Positions 8,860 through 16,583 of a DNA stretch of 43,559 bases are shown piece by piece. Location of the stretch: contig CAMDFR010000021.1 in the NCBI GenBank assembly GCA_945897725.1, positions 1 to 43,559 on the forward strand, in the 5' to 3' direction. A program made the translations under genes and the position numbers. Source of the stretch: Chitinophaga pinensis. Its GTDB lineage: Bacteria; Bacteroidota; Bacteroidia; Chitinophagales; CAMDFR01. Position 1 is the stretch's first letter. Each line of letters opens with the position of its first letter. The notes under the pieces are model-generated. The model did not search any database, was not told where the DNA came from, and saw only the letters and a program-made list of their open reading frames with translations.

Positions 8860-10002
8860 TCCATATTTATTATATTTATTTCTGCCTTATTCGTACAGCA
8901 AATTTACCATCTTTTTGTGTTCTCAAGGATTGCATTTTATAAGTCAGCATCCATAGACGTAAAATCAGTAGTGCCTATCAGTGTAGTGATTTGTTGTAGA
9001 AATGAAAAAACAAATCTACAGAAGTATCTGTCCTTTCTTCTACAGCAGCAATACTCAAACTTCGAAATTCTAATTGTGGATGACGATTCTATCGATGGCA
9101 CCAAGGAGTATATCGAATGGATGATGAAGGAAAATCCATTGATTTCATTGAGATATTTGGCTGTAAATAAAACAATTGCTGGAAAGAAGCAAGTATTATA
9201 TGAAGGGGTGCAAGCAGCGCATCATGAGTACGTTTTAGTGACTGATGCAGATTGTAAACCATCCACAGATCAATGGATACAAATGATGTCTAATGCTATA
9301 AGATTCGATACAGCAATGGTTTTAGGACATGCTCCATTCAACGAGCAAAAAAGCAGTTTAGTAAATTTAATATCACGCTTCGAAAATTTTATCACTGCTT
9401 GTTTTTTTCTATCTTTTGCTATGGCAAGAATTCCATACATGGGTGTAGGTCGCAATATGCTATTTAAAAGAACGACGTATATCGCCACGTATGATCGCAT
9501 TGTGAAAACAGGAACCATATCAGGAGATGATGACTTGTTTGTTCAGTTTGCAGCCAATAGACAAAATTGCGAAGTATGTATCGATGCGTCGGCATTCATG
9601 TATTCGGACGCAAAAAAATCGTGGAAAGATTTTTTTCAACAGAAGGCGCGACATGTCAGCACTGGATTCTTTTATAAATGGAGTGATTTATTGGCATTAG
9701 CCATGTATCCTCTTTCCATGCTATTGGTTCTAATTGCTTTTGTTTCGATGCTTGTGAAGCAGAGCAATGAAATGGTCTTTGCTTGTGTCATTTTGGTCAT
9801 ATATCTATTCATGATTTATGAGCTCAAATCACGAGCAGCCAAGGTTCTCCGTTTTAAAAGTACAATGCCTATTTTGGTGCTGGATATCTTTTTTTTAATT
9901 TATCAGATATTTTTAGTTATTTTTCCATTCAAAAGTAAAAAAGCAGAGTGGCAGTCGAACACGAACAATCGGAACGAACCAAAGATGATGCAGAATTGGT
10001 AA
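8857..10002 (+). CDS. Membrane-anchored family 2 glycosyltransferase
   Basis: A 381-residue protein with one N-terminal membrane segment (about residues 2-24), a GT-A catalytic domain and two or three C-terminal membrane segments (about 285-375). The catalytic domain has 'ISVVICCRNE' (res 42-51), 'VDDDSIDGT', the DxD-type 'VTDADCKPS' and 'SGDDDLFVQFAANR'. Related proteins are processive or polyprenyl-linked GT2 enzymes of the inner membrane. The start is uncertain. The only conventional candidates are TTG 8857 and an internal GTG at 8917, and the GTG would remove the first membrane segment. The 3' end overlaps the sigma-factor gene by 55 nt, which suggests translational coupling. Confidence 0.85.
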   Translation: MSIFIIFISALFVQQIYHLFVFSRIAFYKSASIDVKSVVPISVVICCRNEKTNLQKYLSFLLQQQYSNFEILIVDDDSIDGTKEYIEWMMKENPLISLRYLAVNKTIAGKKQVLYEGVQAAHHEYVLVTDADCKPSTDQWIQMMSNAIRFDTAMVLGHAPFNEQKSSLVNLISRFENFITACFFLSFAMARIPYMGVGRNMLFKRTTYIATYDRIVKTGTISGDDDLFVQFAANRQNCEVCIDASAFMYSDAKKSWKDFFQQKARHVSTGFFYKWSDLLALAMYPLSMLLVLIAFVSMLVKQSNEMVFACVILVIYLFMIYELKSRAAKVLRFKSTMPILVLDIFFLIYQIFLVIFPFKSKKAEWQSNTNNRNEPKMMQNW

Positions 10003-10559
10003 GAAGGGCATTGAAAGATGACCAGACTGCCATTAATCAGCTTCATAAGAAGTATAAAGACTCTATTTATATGGTTACTCTAAAGATTGTTCACAATCGT
10101 GAAGATGCTGAAGATGTTACTGCAACGGCATTTAGTAAGGCTTTTTTGAATCTTGCAAAATTTAGTTTTGATTTTGCCTTTAGTACTTGGTTGCACCGAA
10201 TAGCCACCAATACTAGTATTGATTTTTTACGAAAGAAAAGATTGCATGCAGTATCTCTTGATGCTACCACTACTAGTGAGGAAGGCGAGAGCACAAGCAT
10301 CGAGGTGAAGGATACGAAACTTGACCCTGAAGCTGACATGGTTAAAACTCAGCGAAAAGCGATGATTCGAATAGTGATTTCTTCTTTAAAATCCAATTAT
10401 CAAGAGCTTATAGAGATGTTTTATTTTCAAGAGAAATCTTACGATGAAATTGAGAAAGAAACAGGATTACCTTTGGGTACCATTAAAGCACAATTGTTTA
10501 GAGCCAAAGAAGCTTTATTCAAGGAGATGAAAAGCAAAAATCTTGATAATATTTATTAG
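9948..10559 (+). CDS. ECF-type RNA polymerase sigma factor (sigma-70 family)
   Basis: A 203-residue protein with sigma region 2 ('EDAEDVTATAFSKAF', then 'FSTWLHRIATNTSIDFLRK', about residues 46-100) and region 4 ('SYDEIEKETGLPLGTIKAQL', about 160-185). Region 3 is missing, as in ECF/RpoE-like factors. An in-frame stop at 9936 limits the start to GTG 9948 or TTG 9996. The GTG keeps the usual 'D-AELVRRALKDD' lead-in. Translation therefore starts inside the GT2 gene. No anti-sigma factor gene is next to it; the next gene is rsmG. Some Bacteroidota ECF factors work without a linked anti-sigma. The regulon is unknown. Confidence 0.9.
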   Translation: MAVEHEQSERTKDDAELVRRALKDDQTAINQLHKKYKDSIYMVTLKIVHNREDAEDVTATAFSKAFLNLAKFSFDFAFSTWLHRIATNTSIDFLRKKRLHAVSLDATTTSEEGESTSIEVKDTKLDPEADMVKTQRKAMIRIVISSLKSNYQELIEMFYFQEKSYDEIEKETGLPLGTIKAQLFRAKEALFKEMKSKNLDNIY

Positions 10560-10640
10560 ACAAGCCTCTGCCTAAGTCAACAAAAAAATACAGATAAATC
10601 ATAGAACTTCTCCAGTCTGTATGCCTTAAAGCCATTATAT

Positions 10641-11264
10641 ATGAACGCTCTTCTTAAACATTACTTTCCAGAACTCACAGATGTGCAATTGCAATTGTAC
10701 GCTCAACACAAACAATTGTTATTGGAATGGAACGAGAAAATAAATTTGATTTCAAGGAAAGACATTGCAGACTTTGAATTGCATCATCAATTACATTCTT
10801 TGGCGCTTTGTAAAGTGCTGAAGTTTGTACCAGGCACCAAAATCATCGATATTGGTACTGGAGGTGGTTTCCCAGGTATTCCGTTGGCAATTTTTTATCC
10901 TGACTGTGAGTTTACGTTGGTAGATTCTATCGGAAAGAAAATTTTAGTAGTGCAAGATGTAATAGAAAAATTGGGTCTTAAAAATGTTCATGCATTTCCT
11001 AGACGTGGAGAAGAACTGAAAGAAAAATTTGATTTTGTAACAAATCGAGCAGTAGCGCCTGTTTCAGATATCATGCGTTGGACTCATAAATTGATTAGTC
11101 CAAAACATCTTAATGCCATGCCCAATGGTATTCTGTGCCTAAAGGGTGGCGATTTAAGGGAAGAGTTGAAAGAATTTAAAAAGTACTCCATCGTTTTTCC
11201 TATCAAGGATTACTTCAAAGAAGCGTACTTCGAAACCAAGAGTGTAGTGTATATTCAGGGATAG
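10641..11264 (+). CDS. rsmG: 16S rRNA (guanine-527-N7)-methyltransferase
   Basis: RsmG methylates N7 of G527 in 16S rRNA using S-adenosylmethionine; its loss gives low-level streptomycin resistance in other bacteria. The 207-residue protein has the Rossmann SAM motif 'IIDIGTGGGFPGIPLAI' (about residues 68-84), an acidic end of strand 2 ('FTLVDSIGKK') and 'VTNRAVAPVSDI' near 131. The N-terminal 'QHKQLLLEWNEKINLIS' helix is the standard RsmG lead. Length matches the family. It follows the sigma factor by 81 nt and is convergent with the cvfB-like gene. Confidence 0.95.
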   Translation: MNALLKHYFPELTDVQLQLYAQHKQLLLEWNEKINLISRKDIADFELHHQLHSLALCKVLKFVPGTKIIDIGTGGGFPGIPLAIFYPDCEFTLVDSIGKKILVVQDVIEKLGLKNVHAFPRRGEELKEKFDFVTNRAVAPVSDIMRWTHKLISPKHLNAMPNGILCLKGGDLREELKEFKKYSIVFPIKDYFKEAYFETKSVVYIQG

Positions 11265-11274
11265 TTTGCTTAGA

Positions 11275-12105
11275 TTAAATAAGCCTAATTCCTTCTTCTT
11301 CTATCAGAATACATTTCTCCTTATAAAGCGCTCCTATTGCTTTTTTGAATACCTTTTTACTGACTCCAAAATTTTTGTAAATCAATGTCGGTTCGCTTTT
11401 ATCTGTGAATCCTAAAAAACCATTGGCACTTTTTAATTTTTCTAAAATGAGTTCTTGTATTGGTTCTGTGGCTTCATAGCCATGTCTTTGAAGCATCACA
11501 TCAATTTTGTTCTCCGCTCTTATCAACTTAATGAAACCTTTGATGGCGTCACCAGCTTTTAGATGGGTAAACACCTCATTGGTATAAATGAGTCCTTTAT
11601 GTTTATGGTTGATGATGACATTATAACCCAAATCAGATTTATCAATCACTAATAAATTGACTTCATCACCAACATCAACTGTCAAATTGGTATTGTCCAA
11701 AAAATTATTGATTTTGGTCGTTCCGATCAGTCTATCTGTCAATAAATCAATTAATAAATAAATCATATAAAATCTACCTGCTATCAAATTTTGATTTTGA
11801 TGTCTGTACGGAACTAATAACTCCTTTGGCATACCCCAATCCATAAAAGCACCGGTATCATTCACATCCCTAGCTTCCAGCCAAGCAAATTCTCCTAGTT
11901 TTATTTTAGGCATTTGCAGTGTGGCAACAAAATTGCCAGCATTGTCTTTGTAAACAAATACATCGCAAAGGCTATTTAATTCTAATTGATTGCTTGCATC
12001 ATTGTTTGGCAATAGCACTGGAGTTTGTTTGTCATCTACCAGTACATATCCATTGTCTGTTTTTTGTTCAACGATTAGTCGATTTACTTCCCCTAGTTTT
12101 ATCAT
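11275..12105 (-). CDS. S1-domain RNA-binding protein (CvfB/YitL-like)
   Basis: A 276-residue protein made of tandem S1-like beta-barrels followed by a C-terminal winged-helix segment ('FGVSKKVFKKAIGALYKEK', the usual CvfB ending, about residues 245-263). The first S1 unit starts at 'MIKLGEVNRLIVEQ'. I therefore chose the ATG at 12105, not the upstream in-frame start at 12156, which would add 17 non-conserved residues. 'ARDVNDTGAFMDWGMPKELLVP' marks the second unit. CvfB proteins bind RNA and influence virulence-gene expression in Firmicutes; the role in Bacteroidota is not established. It lies 74 nt downstream of gldH on the same strand, so the two may be co-transcribed. Confidence 0.85.
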   Translation of the reverse strand: MIKLGEVNRLIVEQKTDNGYVLVDDKQTPVLLPNNDASNQLELNSLCDVFVYKDNAGNFVATLQMPKIKLGEFAWLEARDVNDTGAFMDWGMPKELLVPYRHQNQNLIAGRFYMIYLLIDLLTDRLIGTTKINNFLDNTNLTVDVGDEVNLLVIDKSDLGYNVIINHKHKGLIYTNEVFTHLKAGDAIKGFIKLIRAENKIDVMLQRHGYEATEPIQELILEKLKSANGFLGFTDKSEPTLIYKNFGVSKKVFKKAIGALYKEKCILIEEEGIRLI

Positions 12106-12179
12106 GATGTTATGATTGATATTGCATGTTGCAACATATAATTGGTTTCTACTCAATACGAGTATCCAAAAAAGATTGT

Positions 12180-12686
12180 TTATGGTTGTTTCTCAGGCTG
12201 CGTTTCTGCTTTATACTCCTCTACTCTCATGCCTATATCAAGCACTTTGCTAAGAGGATTTTGACGCATATCTTGCACAATAGTGAAGGTGTAAATACCT
12301 GTTTGCGGAAAGATTGCATTTTGTTGTATCCCTACTCTCATATCACAAATATCGCCACTGCATTTTCCATACCACACGCCATCAGAAGCACTGAGTGGTA
12401 AATTGACACGTGAAGATTCTATTTTGTGATTAGGATATTCAGTTTTGACAATCACCCAGATATTTCGCCAATCAAAATAAAAATTATGACGTACATCTAC
12501 AAAAATATTGTAGTGTTTACTCGTGTCCTCAATATTGATTTTAAATTGAATGGAATCATCATAAGACCAAGCCCCACCCTTTACTGATTTATATTCTTCG
12601 AAAATGCGCCTATTGTCGCAGGAACTTAAGATCATAGACATCATTAGAATGATAGCTAGGACACTCAACAACATACGATTTTTCAT
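12180..12686 (-). CDS. gldH: Gliding motility lipoprotein GldH
   Basis: GldH is an outer-envelope lipoprotein required for gliding and linked to type IX secretion in Flavobacterium. The 168-residue protein has a lipoprotein signal with lipobox 'LSSC' (Cys23), followed by 'DNRRIFEEY', 'AWSYDDSIQF', 'YFDWRNIWV', 'GVWYGKCSGD' and 'FPQTGIYTFTIVQDMRQ' near the end, in family order. ATG 12686 is chosen because a promoter -7 element ends at 12703, which would place transcription start at or on the alternative ATG at 12698. The presence of gldH and T9SS sorting domains implies a gliding / T9SS-positive organism. Confidence 0.92.
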   Translation of the reverse strand: MKNRMLLSVLAIILMMSMILSSCDNRRIFEEYKSVKGGAWSYDDSIQFKINIEDTSKHYNIFVDVRHNFYFDWRNIWVIVKTEYPNHKIESSRVNLPLSASDGVWYGKCSGDICDMRVGIQQNAIFPQTGIYTFTIVQDMRQNPLSKVLDIGMRVEEYKAETQPEKQP

Positions 12687-12702
12687 AAAAATATTCATGA
12701 TG

Positions 12703-12710
12703 CAAATTTA
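12703..12710 (-). promoter_or_regulatory. -7 element of gldH promoter
   Basis: The minus strand reads TAAATTTG, a perfect TAnnTTTG match, 4 nt before an ATG (12698) and 16 nt before a second in-frame ATG (12686). No clear -33 TTG was found. The mRNA would have a very short or no leader. Confidence 0.55.
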
Positions 12711-12750
12711 GTTAAATTATTAGTGTATGAATCGAATAATATAAATCTGC

Positions 12751-12762
12751 TGTAAATTTACA
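12751..12762. promoter_or_regulatory. 12-bp palindrome upstream of the thioredoxin-like gene
   Basis: TGTAAATTTACA is a perfect palindrome 20 nt before the ATG at 12783. The inner TAAATTTA is one base from the -7 consensus. It could be an operator or promoter part, but short AT palindromes also arise by chance. Confidence 0.3.
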
Positions 12763-12782
12763 ATAACTAAAAAACATAAATT

Positions 12783-13484
12783 ATGAAATTGAGCTCCCTT
12801 ACCAAATCAAGTAGTCTATTGGACCATAGCATAAAGTCTATTTTATTAGTTGTTGCCATGATAGTGATGGCCTTTGGCCTATCAAGTTTTGGAAGCGCTG
12901 CTGCTAAAATTACTAATACTAATGAGGTAGAAAGATTTCCGACCATTGCCTTAGGAAGTAAAATAGTGATGCCGAATAAAATGATGAAAGGGGTTGACGG
13001 TAAAGAATATTCTGTACTATCATCTATGAAGGCAAATGGCTTATTGGTTGTCTTTTCATCTAATAATTGTCCATTTGTTTTAAAGTGGGAGGATCGTTAT
13101 CCAATGCTAAAAAAGTTTTGTGATAGATTCAATATTGGTCTTTTGATGATTAATAGCAATGAAATGAAAAGGGAAGGAGACGACTCTTATGAAGCCATGC
13201 AGCAACATGCCAAAGATAAAGGCTATGACTGGCCTTATGTGATGGATGTAAATAGTGAAGTAGCCAATGCTTTTGGTGCGAAAACAACACCACATACTTT
13301 TCTATTCGATAAGACATATAAACTGGTGTATAAAGGAGCTATTGATGATAATTATGAGGTGGCTGCTAGTGTAAAGCAACAATATGTAGTTGATGCGATC
13401 ACGGCGATGGCCATGGGTACAAAGATTGAAACTCCAGAAACAAAGCCCGTAGGTTGCAGTGTGAAAAGGAAAGTGGTTGAATAA
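12783..13484 (+). CDS. Exported thioredoxin-fold (AhpC/TSA-like) protein
   Basis: A 233-residue protein with an N-terminal hydrophobic segment (about residues 19-40, ending near 'FGSAAA') that should export or anchor it, then a thioredoxin-fold domain. The active-site region reads 'SSNNCPFVLKWEDRYP' (Cys near residue 96), a CPxx form with one Cys, not CxxC. The cis-Pro is in 'GAKTTPHTFLF'. A second Cys lies in the C-terminal 'PVGCSVKRK' and may act as resolving residue. The whole arrangement matches a redoxin-like 'thioredoxin family protein' group common in Bacteroidota. The likely role is thiol redox in the periplasm; the substrate is unknown. An orphan T9SS tail follows directly. Confidence 0.82.
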   Translation: MKLSSLTKSSSLLDHSIKSILLVVAMIVMAFGLSSFGSAAAKITNTNEVERFPTIALGSKIVMPNKMMKGVDGKEYSVLSSMKANGLLVVFSSNNCPFVLKWEDRYPMLKKFCDRFNIGLLMINSNEMKREGDDSYEAMQQHAKDKGYDWPYVMDVNSEVANAFGAKTTPHTFLFDKTYKLVYKGAIDDNYEVAASVKQQYVVDAITAMAMGTKIETPETKPVGCSVKRKVVE

Positions 13485-13648
13485 ACGCAGATGCAATTTC
13501 AATCTATAGTCCAATAGGACAAATGCTCCAAAGTATTGATAAAAAAGGTAAAAGAGAAGTATTGGTTGATTTATCTACATTGAATGCGGGATGCTACTTT
13601 ATACGGACCTCAACGGGAGAGTCACAGCAAATTGTAATAAATCATTAG
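13481..13648 (+). pseudogene. Orphan T9SS type A C-terminal sorting domain (gene remnant)
   Basis: Frame 13481-13648 encodes about 55 residues, including 'ISIYSPIGQMLQSID', 'VDLSTLNAGCYFIRTSTG' and a terminal 'QQIVINH'. This is the pattern of type IX secretion C-terminal domains (strand, GQ turn, 'L..G.Y.I...G', terminal strand). A stop at 13478 closes the frame upstream, and no signal peptide or passenger domain is present. The only internal ATG (13523) would give 41 residues. It begins at the stop codon of the thioredoxin-like gene but in another frame. It is best read as the tail of a decayed T9SS cargo gene. Confidence 0.65.
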
Positions 13649-13670
13649 TCTTTCATTATTCTAACGAGTC

Positions 13671-14561
13671 TTAGTTTGCTATTTTCTTTAGGTATTCGAA
13701 CAATTCATTTTGTTCTATATAGGTAAATGACTTTCCAATGCCATTGCTAAAAATGTCAGGAATGTTTATACCCTCCACATTAATTAATCGAGCTTGTTCA
13801 ATAAATAATTTATAAGGTTTTTTATAAAGCATACAGTCAATCACTGATTTCGGTGAACGTGCATACACCCAATCAAAATGAGTCAATTTAGGCAGATGTA
13901 TGTTCTGAATTTCAGCTATCGCTTGATCGTTTAATACAAGCACTTCTACATCTTTAGATCTAAAAAAATCTTGCATCGCTTCAATAAAATTTTGTAGCGA
14001 AGTATCGGAAGCAAGCAAGTCTTTTATATTCATTACCGAGCTTCTTACACTTTTCCCAGCATGGGAAGTCACTTGTCGAAAGTTAGGAGAGATGGACTTC
14101 TCAAGATGTGTGAGATTGCTGTCAAACAATAAAGTACAATGACTCAATAGGTTTTTTTTGCTCGAAAATTGTGCATTGCCACCAATCTTTTTATCGCCAA
14201 TCATCAAAGAATTTCTTTCATTCAAATGTGCATTGATATTGTATCCTTTTAAAAAATCAATCAGCGGCTGCATCGCATGTGTATAGCTATTCACCTTGCT
14301 CAAATCGCTTTTACTAAACCATGCAATATTGATATTTCCTAAGTCGTGATACACCGTGCCACCACCAGAAATTCTTCTACAAATATCTATTTGATGCTCA
14401 TTGCAATAAAGCAAATTTACCTCTTCATAAATATTTTGATTGCGGCCTATAACTACCGCTGGCTGGTTCACATAGACGAATACATAATCCTTTTTATCAC
14501 AATTGAGTTGCGATAAAAAATAAGCCTCTGCCGCTAGATTAAAAAATGGATAAGTATTCAA
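13671..14561 (-). CDS. lplA: Lipoate-protein ligase A
   Basis: It attaches lipoate to the E2/H subunits of 2-oxoacid dehydrogenases and the glycine cleavage system via lipoyl-AMP. The catalytic domain has 'VIGRNQNIYEEVN' (residues 37-49), the signature 'RRISGGGTVYHDLGN' (about 62-76) and 'GDKKIGGNAQ' with the conserved Lys. The frame has no ATG near its start. TTG 14561 is the conventional choice. The reading frame continues to an ATT at 14582 before a stop, and the added residues ('IAVFSKQ') resemble the first strand of LplA. ATT initiation is therefore possible. The gene starts 20-40 nt after the carboxylase gene on the same strand. Confidence 0.9.
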   Translation of the reverse strand: MNTYPFFNLAAEAYFLSQLNCDKKDYVFVYVNQPAVVIGRNQNIYEEVNLLYCNEHQIDICRRISGGGTVYHDLGNINIAWFSKSDLSKVNSYTHAMQPLIDFLKGYNINAHLNERNSLMIGDKKIGGNAQFSSKKNLLSHCTLLFDSNLTHLEKSISPNFRQVTSHAGKSVRSSVMNIKDLLASDTSLQNFIEAMQDFFRSKDVEVLVLNDQAIAEIQNIHLPKLTHFDWVYARSPKSVIDCMLYKKPYKLFIEQARLINVEGINIPDIFSNGIGKSFTYIEQNELFEYLKKIAN

Positions 14562-14602
14562 TTGTTTGCTGAAAACAGCAATTTAATAAAAATAAATGTT
14601 GC

Positions 14603-16237
14603 TTAGGTTTGAATCACCCCAGGATTAAAAGCTCTAAATTCTGGATTATGATTTGCTGCTTCTATTCCCATCGATATCACTTTTCTAGTATCTGCGGGAT
14701 CGATGATGGCATCTACCCAAAGTCTTGCTGCTGCGTATTCTGGGGTTGTTGTTTTTTCGTACTTCGCCTTGATATTATCCAAAATTACTTTTTCATCTTC
14801 AGGAGTAATCTCTTCGCCTTTTGCTTTTAAACTCGATACTTGAATTTGTACTAATGTCTTTGCGGCTTGTTCACCGCCCATTACAGCAATCTTTGCATTA
14901 GGCCATGCCACGATTAAACGCGGATCATAAGCTTTGCCACACATCGCATAATTGCCCGCCCCATAAGAGTTTCCGCAGATGATGGTAAATTTAGGTACCA
15001 CACTATTGCCAACCGCATTTACTAATTTCGCACCATCTTTTATAATACCTCCCTGTTCGCTTTTGCTACCCACCATAAAGCCTGTAACATCTTGCATAAA
15101 CACTAATGGAATTCTTTTTTGATTGCAATTCAAAATAAAGCGCGTTGCTTTGTCTGCACTATCAGAGTAAATCACGCCACCCAATTGCATTTCGCCTTTC
15201 TTTGTTTTGATAATATTTCTTTGATTGGCTACAATGCCCACTGCCCAACCATCGATACGCGCATAACCACAGATAATCGTTTTACCATAATCATCTTTAT
15301 ATGGTGTAAACTCACTATCATCCACAATACGTTTGATGATTTCGTGCATATCATAAGGTTTTACGGCACTATCAGGCATGATGCCATAAATTTCTTTGGG
15401 GTCTAATAAAGGCAATTTTGCTTCCACTCTGTCGAAGCCTGCTCTTTCTTTCTTACCCATTTTATCAAATAAAGTGCGTATCGTTTTGATACATTCGGTA
15501 TCATCTTTCATTTTATAATCGGTTACACCGCTTATCTCGCAATGGGTTGAAGCACCACCTAATGTTTCTTGATCTACAGTTTCACCAATCGCTGCTTTCA
15601 CTAAAAATGGTCCCGCTAAAAATACAGAGCCCGTTCCTTCAACAATCAATGACTCATCGCTCATGATGGGAAGGTAAGCCCCACCCGCAACACAAGGGCC
15701 CATGATAGCAGAAATTTGCGTAATACCCATGCTACTCATCACCGCATTATTTCTAAAAATTCTGCCGAAATGCTCTTTATCAGGGAAGATTTCATCTTGC
15801 ATCGGTAAAAATACACCTGCACTATCTACCAAATAAATAATCGGTAATTTATTCTCCATCGAAATTTCCTGCGCTCTCAAATTCTTTTTACCTGTAATCG
15901 GAAACCAAGCCCCAGCCTTCACTGTAGCATCATTTGCTACCACGATGCACTGACGGCCGCATACATAACCAATCATCACCACCACGCCACCACCGGGACA
16001 TCCACCATATTCTTCATACATGTCGTAGCCACAAAATTCACCCATTTCGAAACGAGGCGCGTCTTTGTCGAACAACAAATCCAATCTTTCACGCGCCGTC
16101 AACTTGCCTTTTTCTTTATGTTTGGCAATATTCTTAGGCCCGCCACCCAAATGTATTTTGGCTAATCTTTGCTTTAAATCCGACACTTTCAATTTCAGTG
16201 CATCCTCATTCTTATTAAATTCAATATTGGTGTTCAT
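14603..16237 (-). CDS. Acyl-CoA carboxylase, carboxyltransferase (beta) subunit
   Basis: A 544-residue carboxyltransferase of the propionyl-/methylcrotonyl-CoA carboxylase type. It moves carboxyl from biotin to acyl-CoA. The N-terminal half has 'KGKLTARERLDLLFD', 'GAWFPITGKKNLRAQEI' and the oxyanion region 'GPCVAGGAYLPIMSDE'. The C-terminal half has 'DVTGFMVGSKSEQGGII' and 'NSYGAGNYAMCGKAYDP'. The spacing and the short 'GGEQAAKTLVQIQ' segment favour methylcrotonyl-CoA carboxylase (leucine degradation); this is inference. No biotin-carrying alpha subunit is in the window. The ATG at 16237 is preferred, because the longer frame to 16318 runs through a promoter motif and a repeat. Confidence 0.9.
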   Translation of the reverse strand: MNTNIEFNKNEDALKLKVSDLKQRLAKIHLGGGPKNIAKHKEKGKLTARERLDLLFDKDAPRFEMGEFCGYDMYEEYGGCPGGGVVVMIGYVCGRQCIVVANDATVKAGAWFPITGKKNLRAQEISMENKLPIIYLVDSAGVFLPMQDEIFPDKEHFGRIFRNNAVMSSMGITQISAIMGPCVAGGAYLPIMSDESLIVEGTGSVFLAGPFLVKAAIGETVDQETLGGASTHCEISGVTDYKMKDDTECIKTIRTLFDKMGKKERAGFDRVEAKLPLLDPKEIYGIMPDSAVKPYDMHEIIKRIVDDSEFTPYKDDYGKTIICGYARIDGWAVGIVANQRNIIKTKKGEMQLGGVIYSDSADKATRFILNCNQKRIPLVFMQDVTGFMVGSKSEQGGIIKDGAKLVNAVGNSVVPKFTIICGNSYGAGNYAMCGKAYDPRLIVAWPNAKIAVMGGEQAAKTLVQIQVSSLKAKGEEITPEDEKVILDNIKAKYEKTTTPEYAAARLWVDAIIDPADTRKVISMGIEAANHNPEFRAFNPGVIQT

Positions 16238-16258
16238 GTATGAAATATTTCTTTTGTA

Positions 16259-16266
16259 CAAAAATA
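16259..16266 (-). promoter_or_regulatory. -7 element of the carboxylase promoter
   Basis: The minus strand reads TATTTTTG, a full TAnnTTTG match, 21 nt upstream of the ATG at 16237. No clear -33 TTG was seen. Confidence 0.55.
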
Positions 16267-16302
16267 AAAGGAATGCGACAGAATAACGATTTTTTGTTTG
16301 GC

Positions 16303-16430
16303 TAGGGCAGCTGCCCATGCGTTCAAAACCCGCATGGTCACCGCGTGTTCCGCTTGTAGTCCACCGCCGAAAACCAAGGCGATGGAGCTACCGCTGCACC
16401 CGCTGCTGCGGGGTTAGGATGCTATTTGAT
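16303..16430. repeat. GC-rich intergenic island with hairpins
   Basis: A block of clearly higher GC than its surroundings between the carboxylase and the T9SS cargo gene. It holds the palindrome GGGCAGCTGCCC (16305-16316), the inverted repeat CCATGCG/CGCATGG (16315-16321 with 16331-16337), and the hairpin CCCGC-TGCT-GCGGG near 16400-16415. No open frame in it looks like a protein. It is probably a dispersed repeat. The rest of the gap (16431-16583) is AT-rich and I see nothing in it. Confidence 0.45.
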
Positions 16431-16583
16431 GCTTTTCATGTGTGGTTTGTTATTGGATTAGGAAATTGTTTCAACACAAAATACTTTTTAGATGAAAGAT
16501 TAAAGTTTTATCTTACAGTATGAATTGTATAGAGTGCACTTTGTAGATTATATCATCCAACATTTATTTTGAATAGCTAAGTA

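Noticed and set aside
16238..16318. N-terminal extension of the acyl-CoA carboxylase
   Set aside because: The extension crosses a promoter -7 motif and the GC-rich island; the family start fits ATG 16237.
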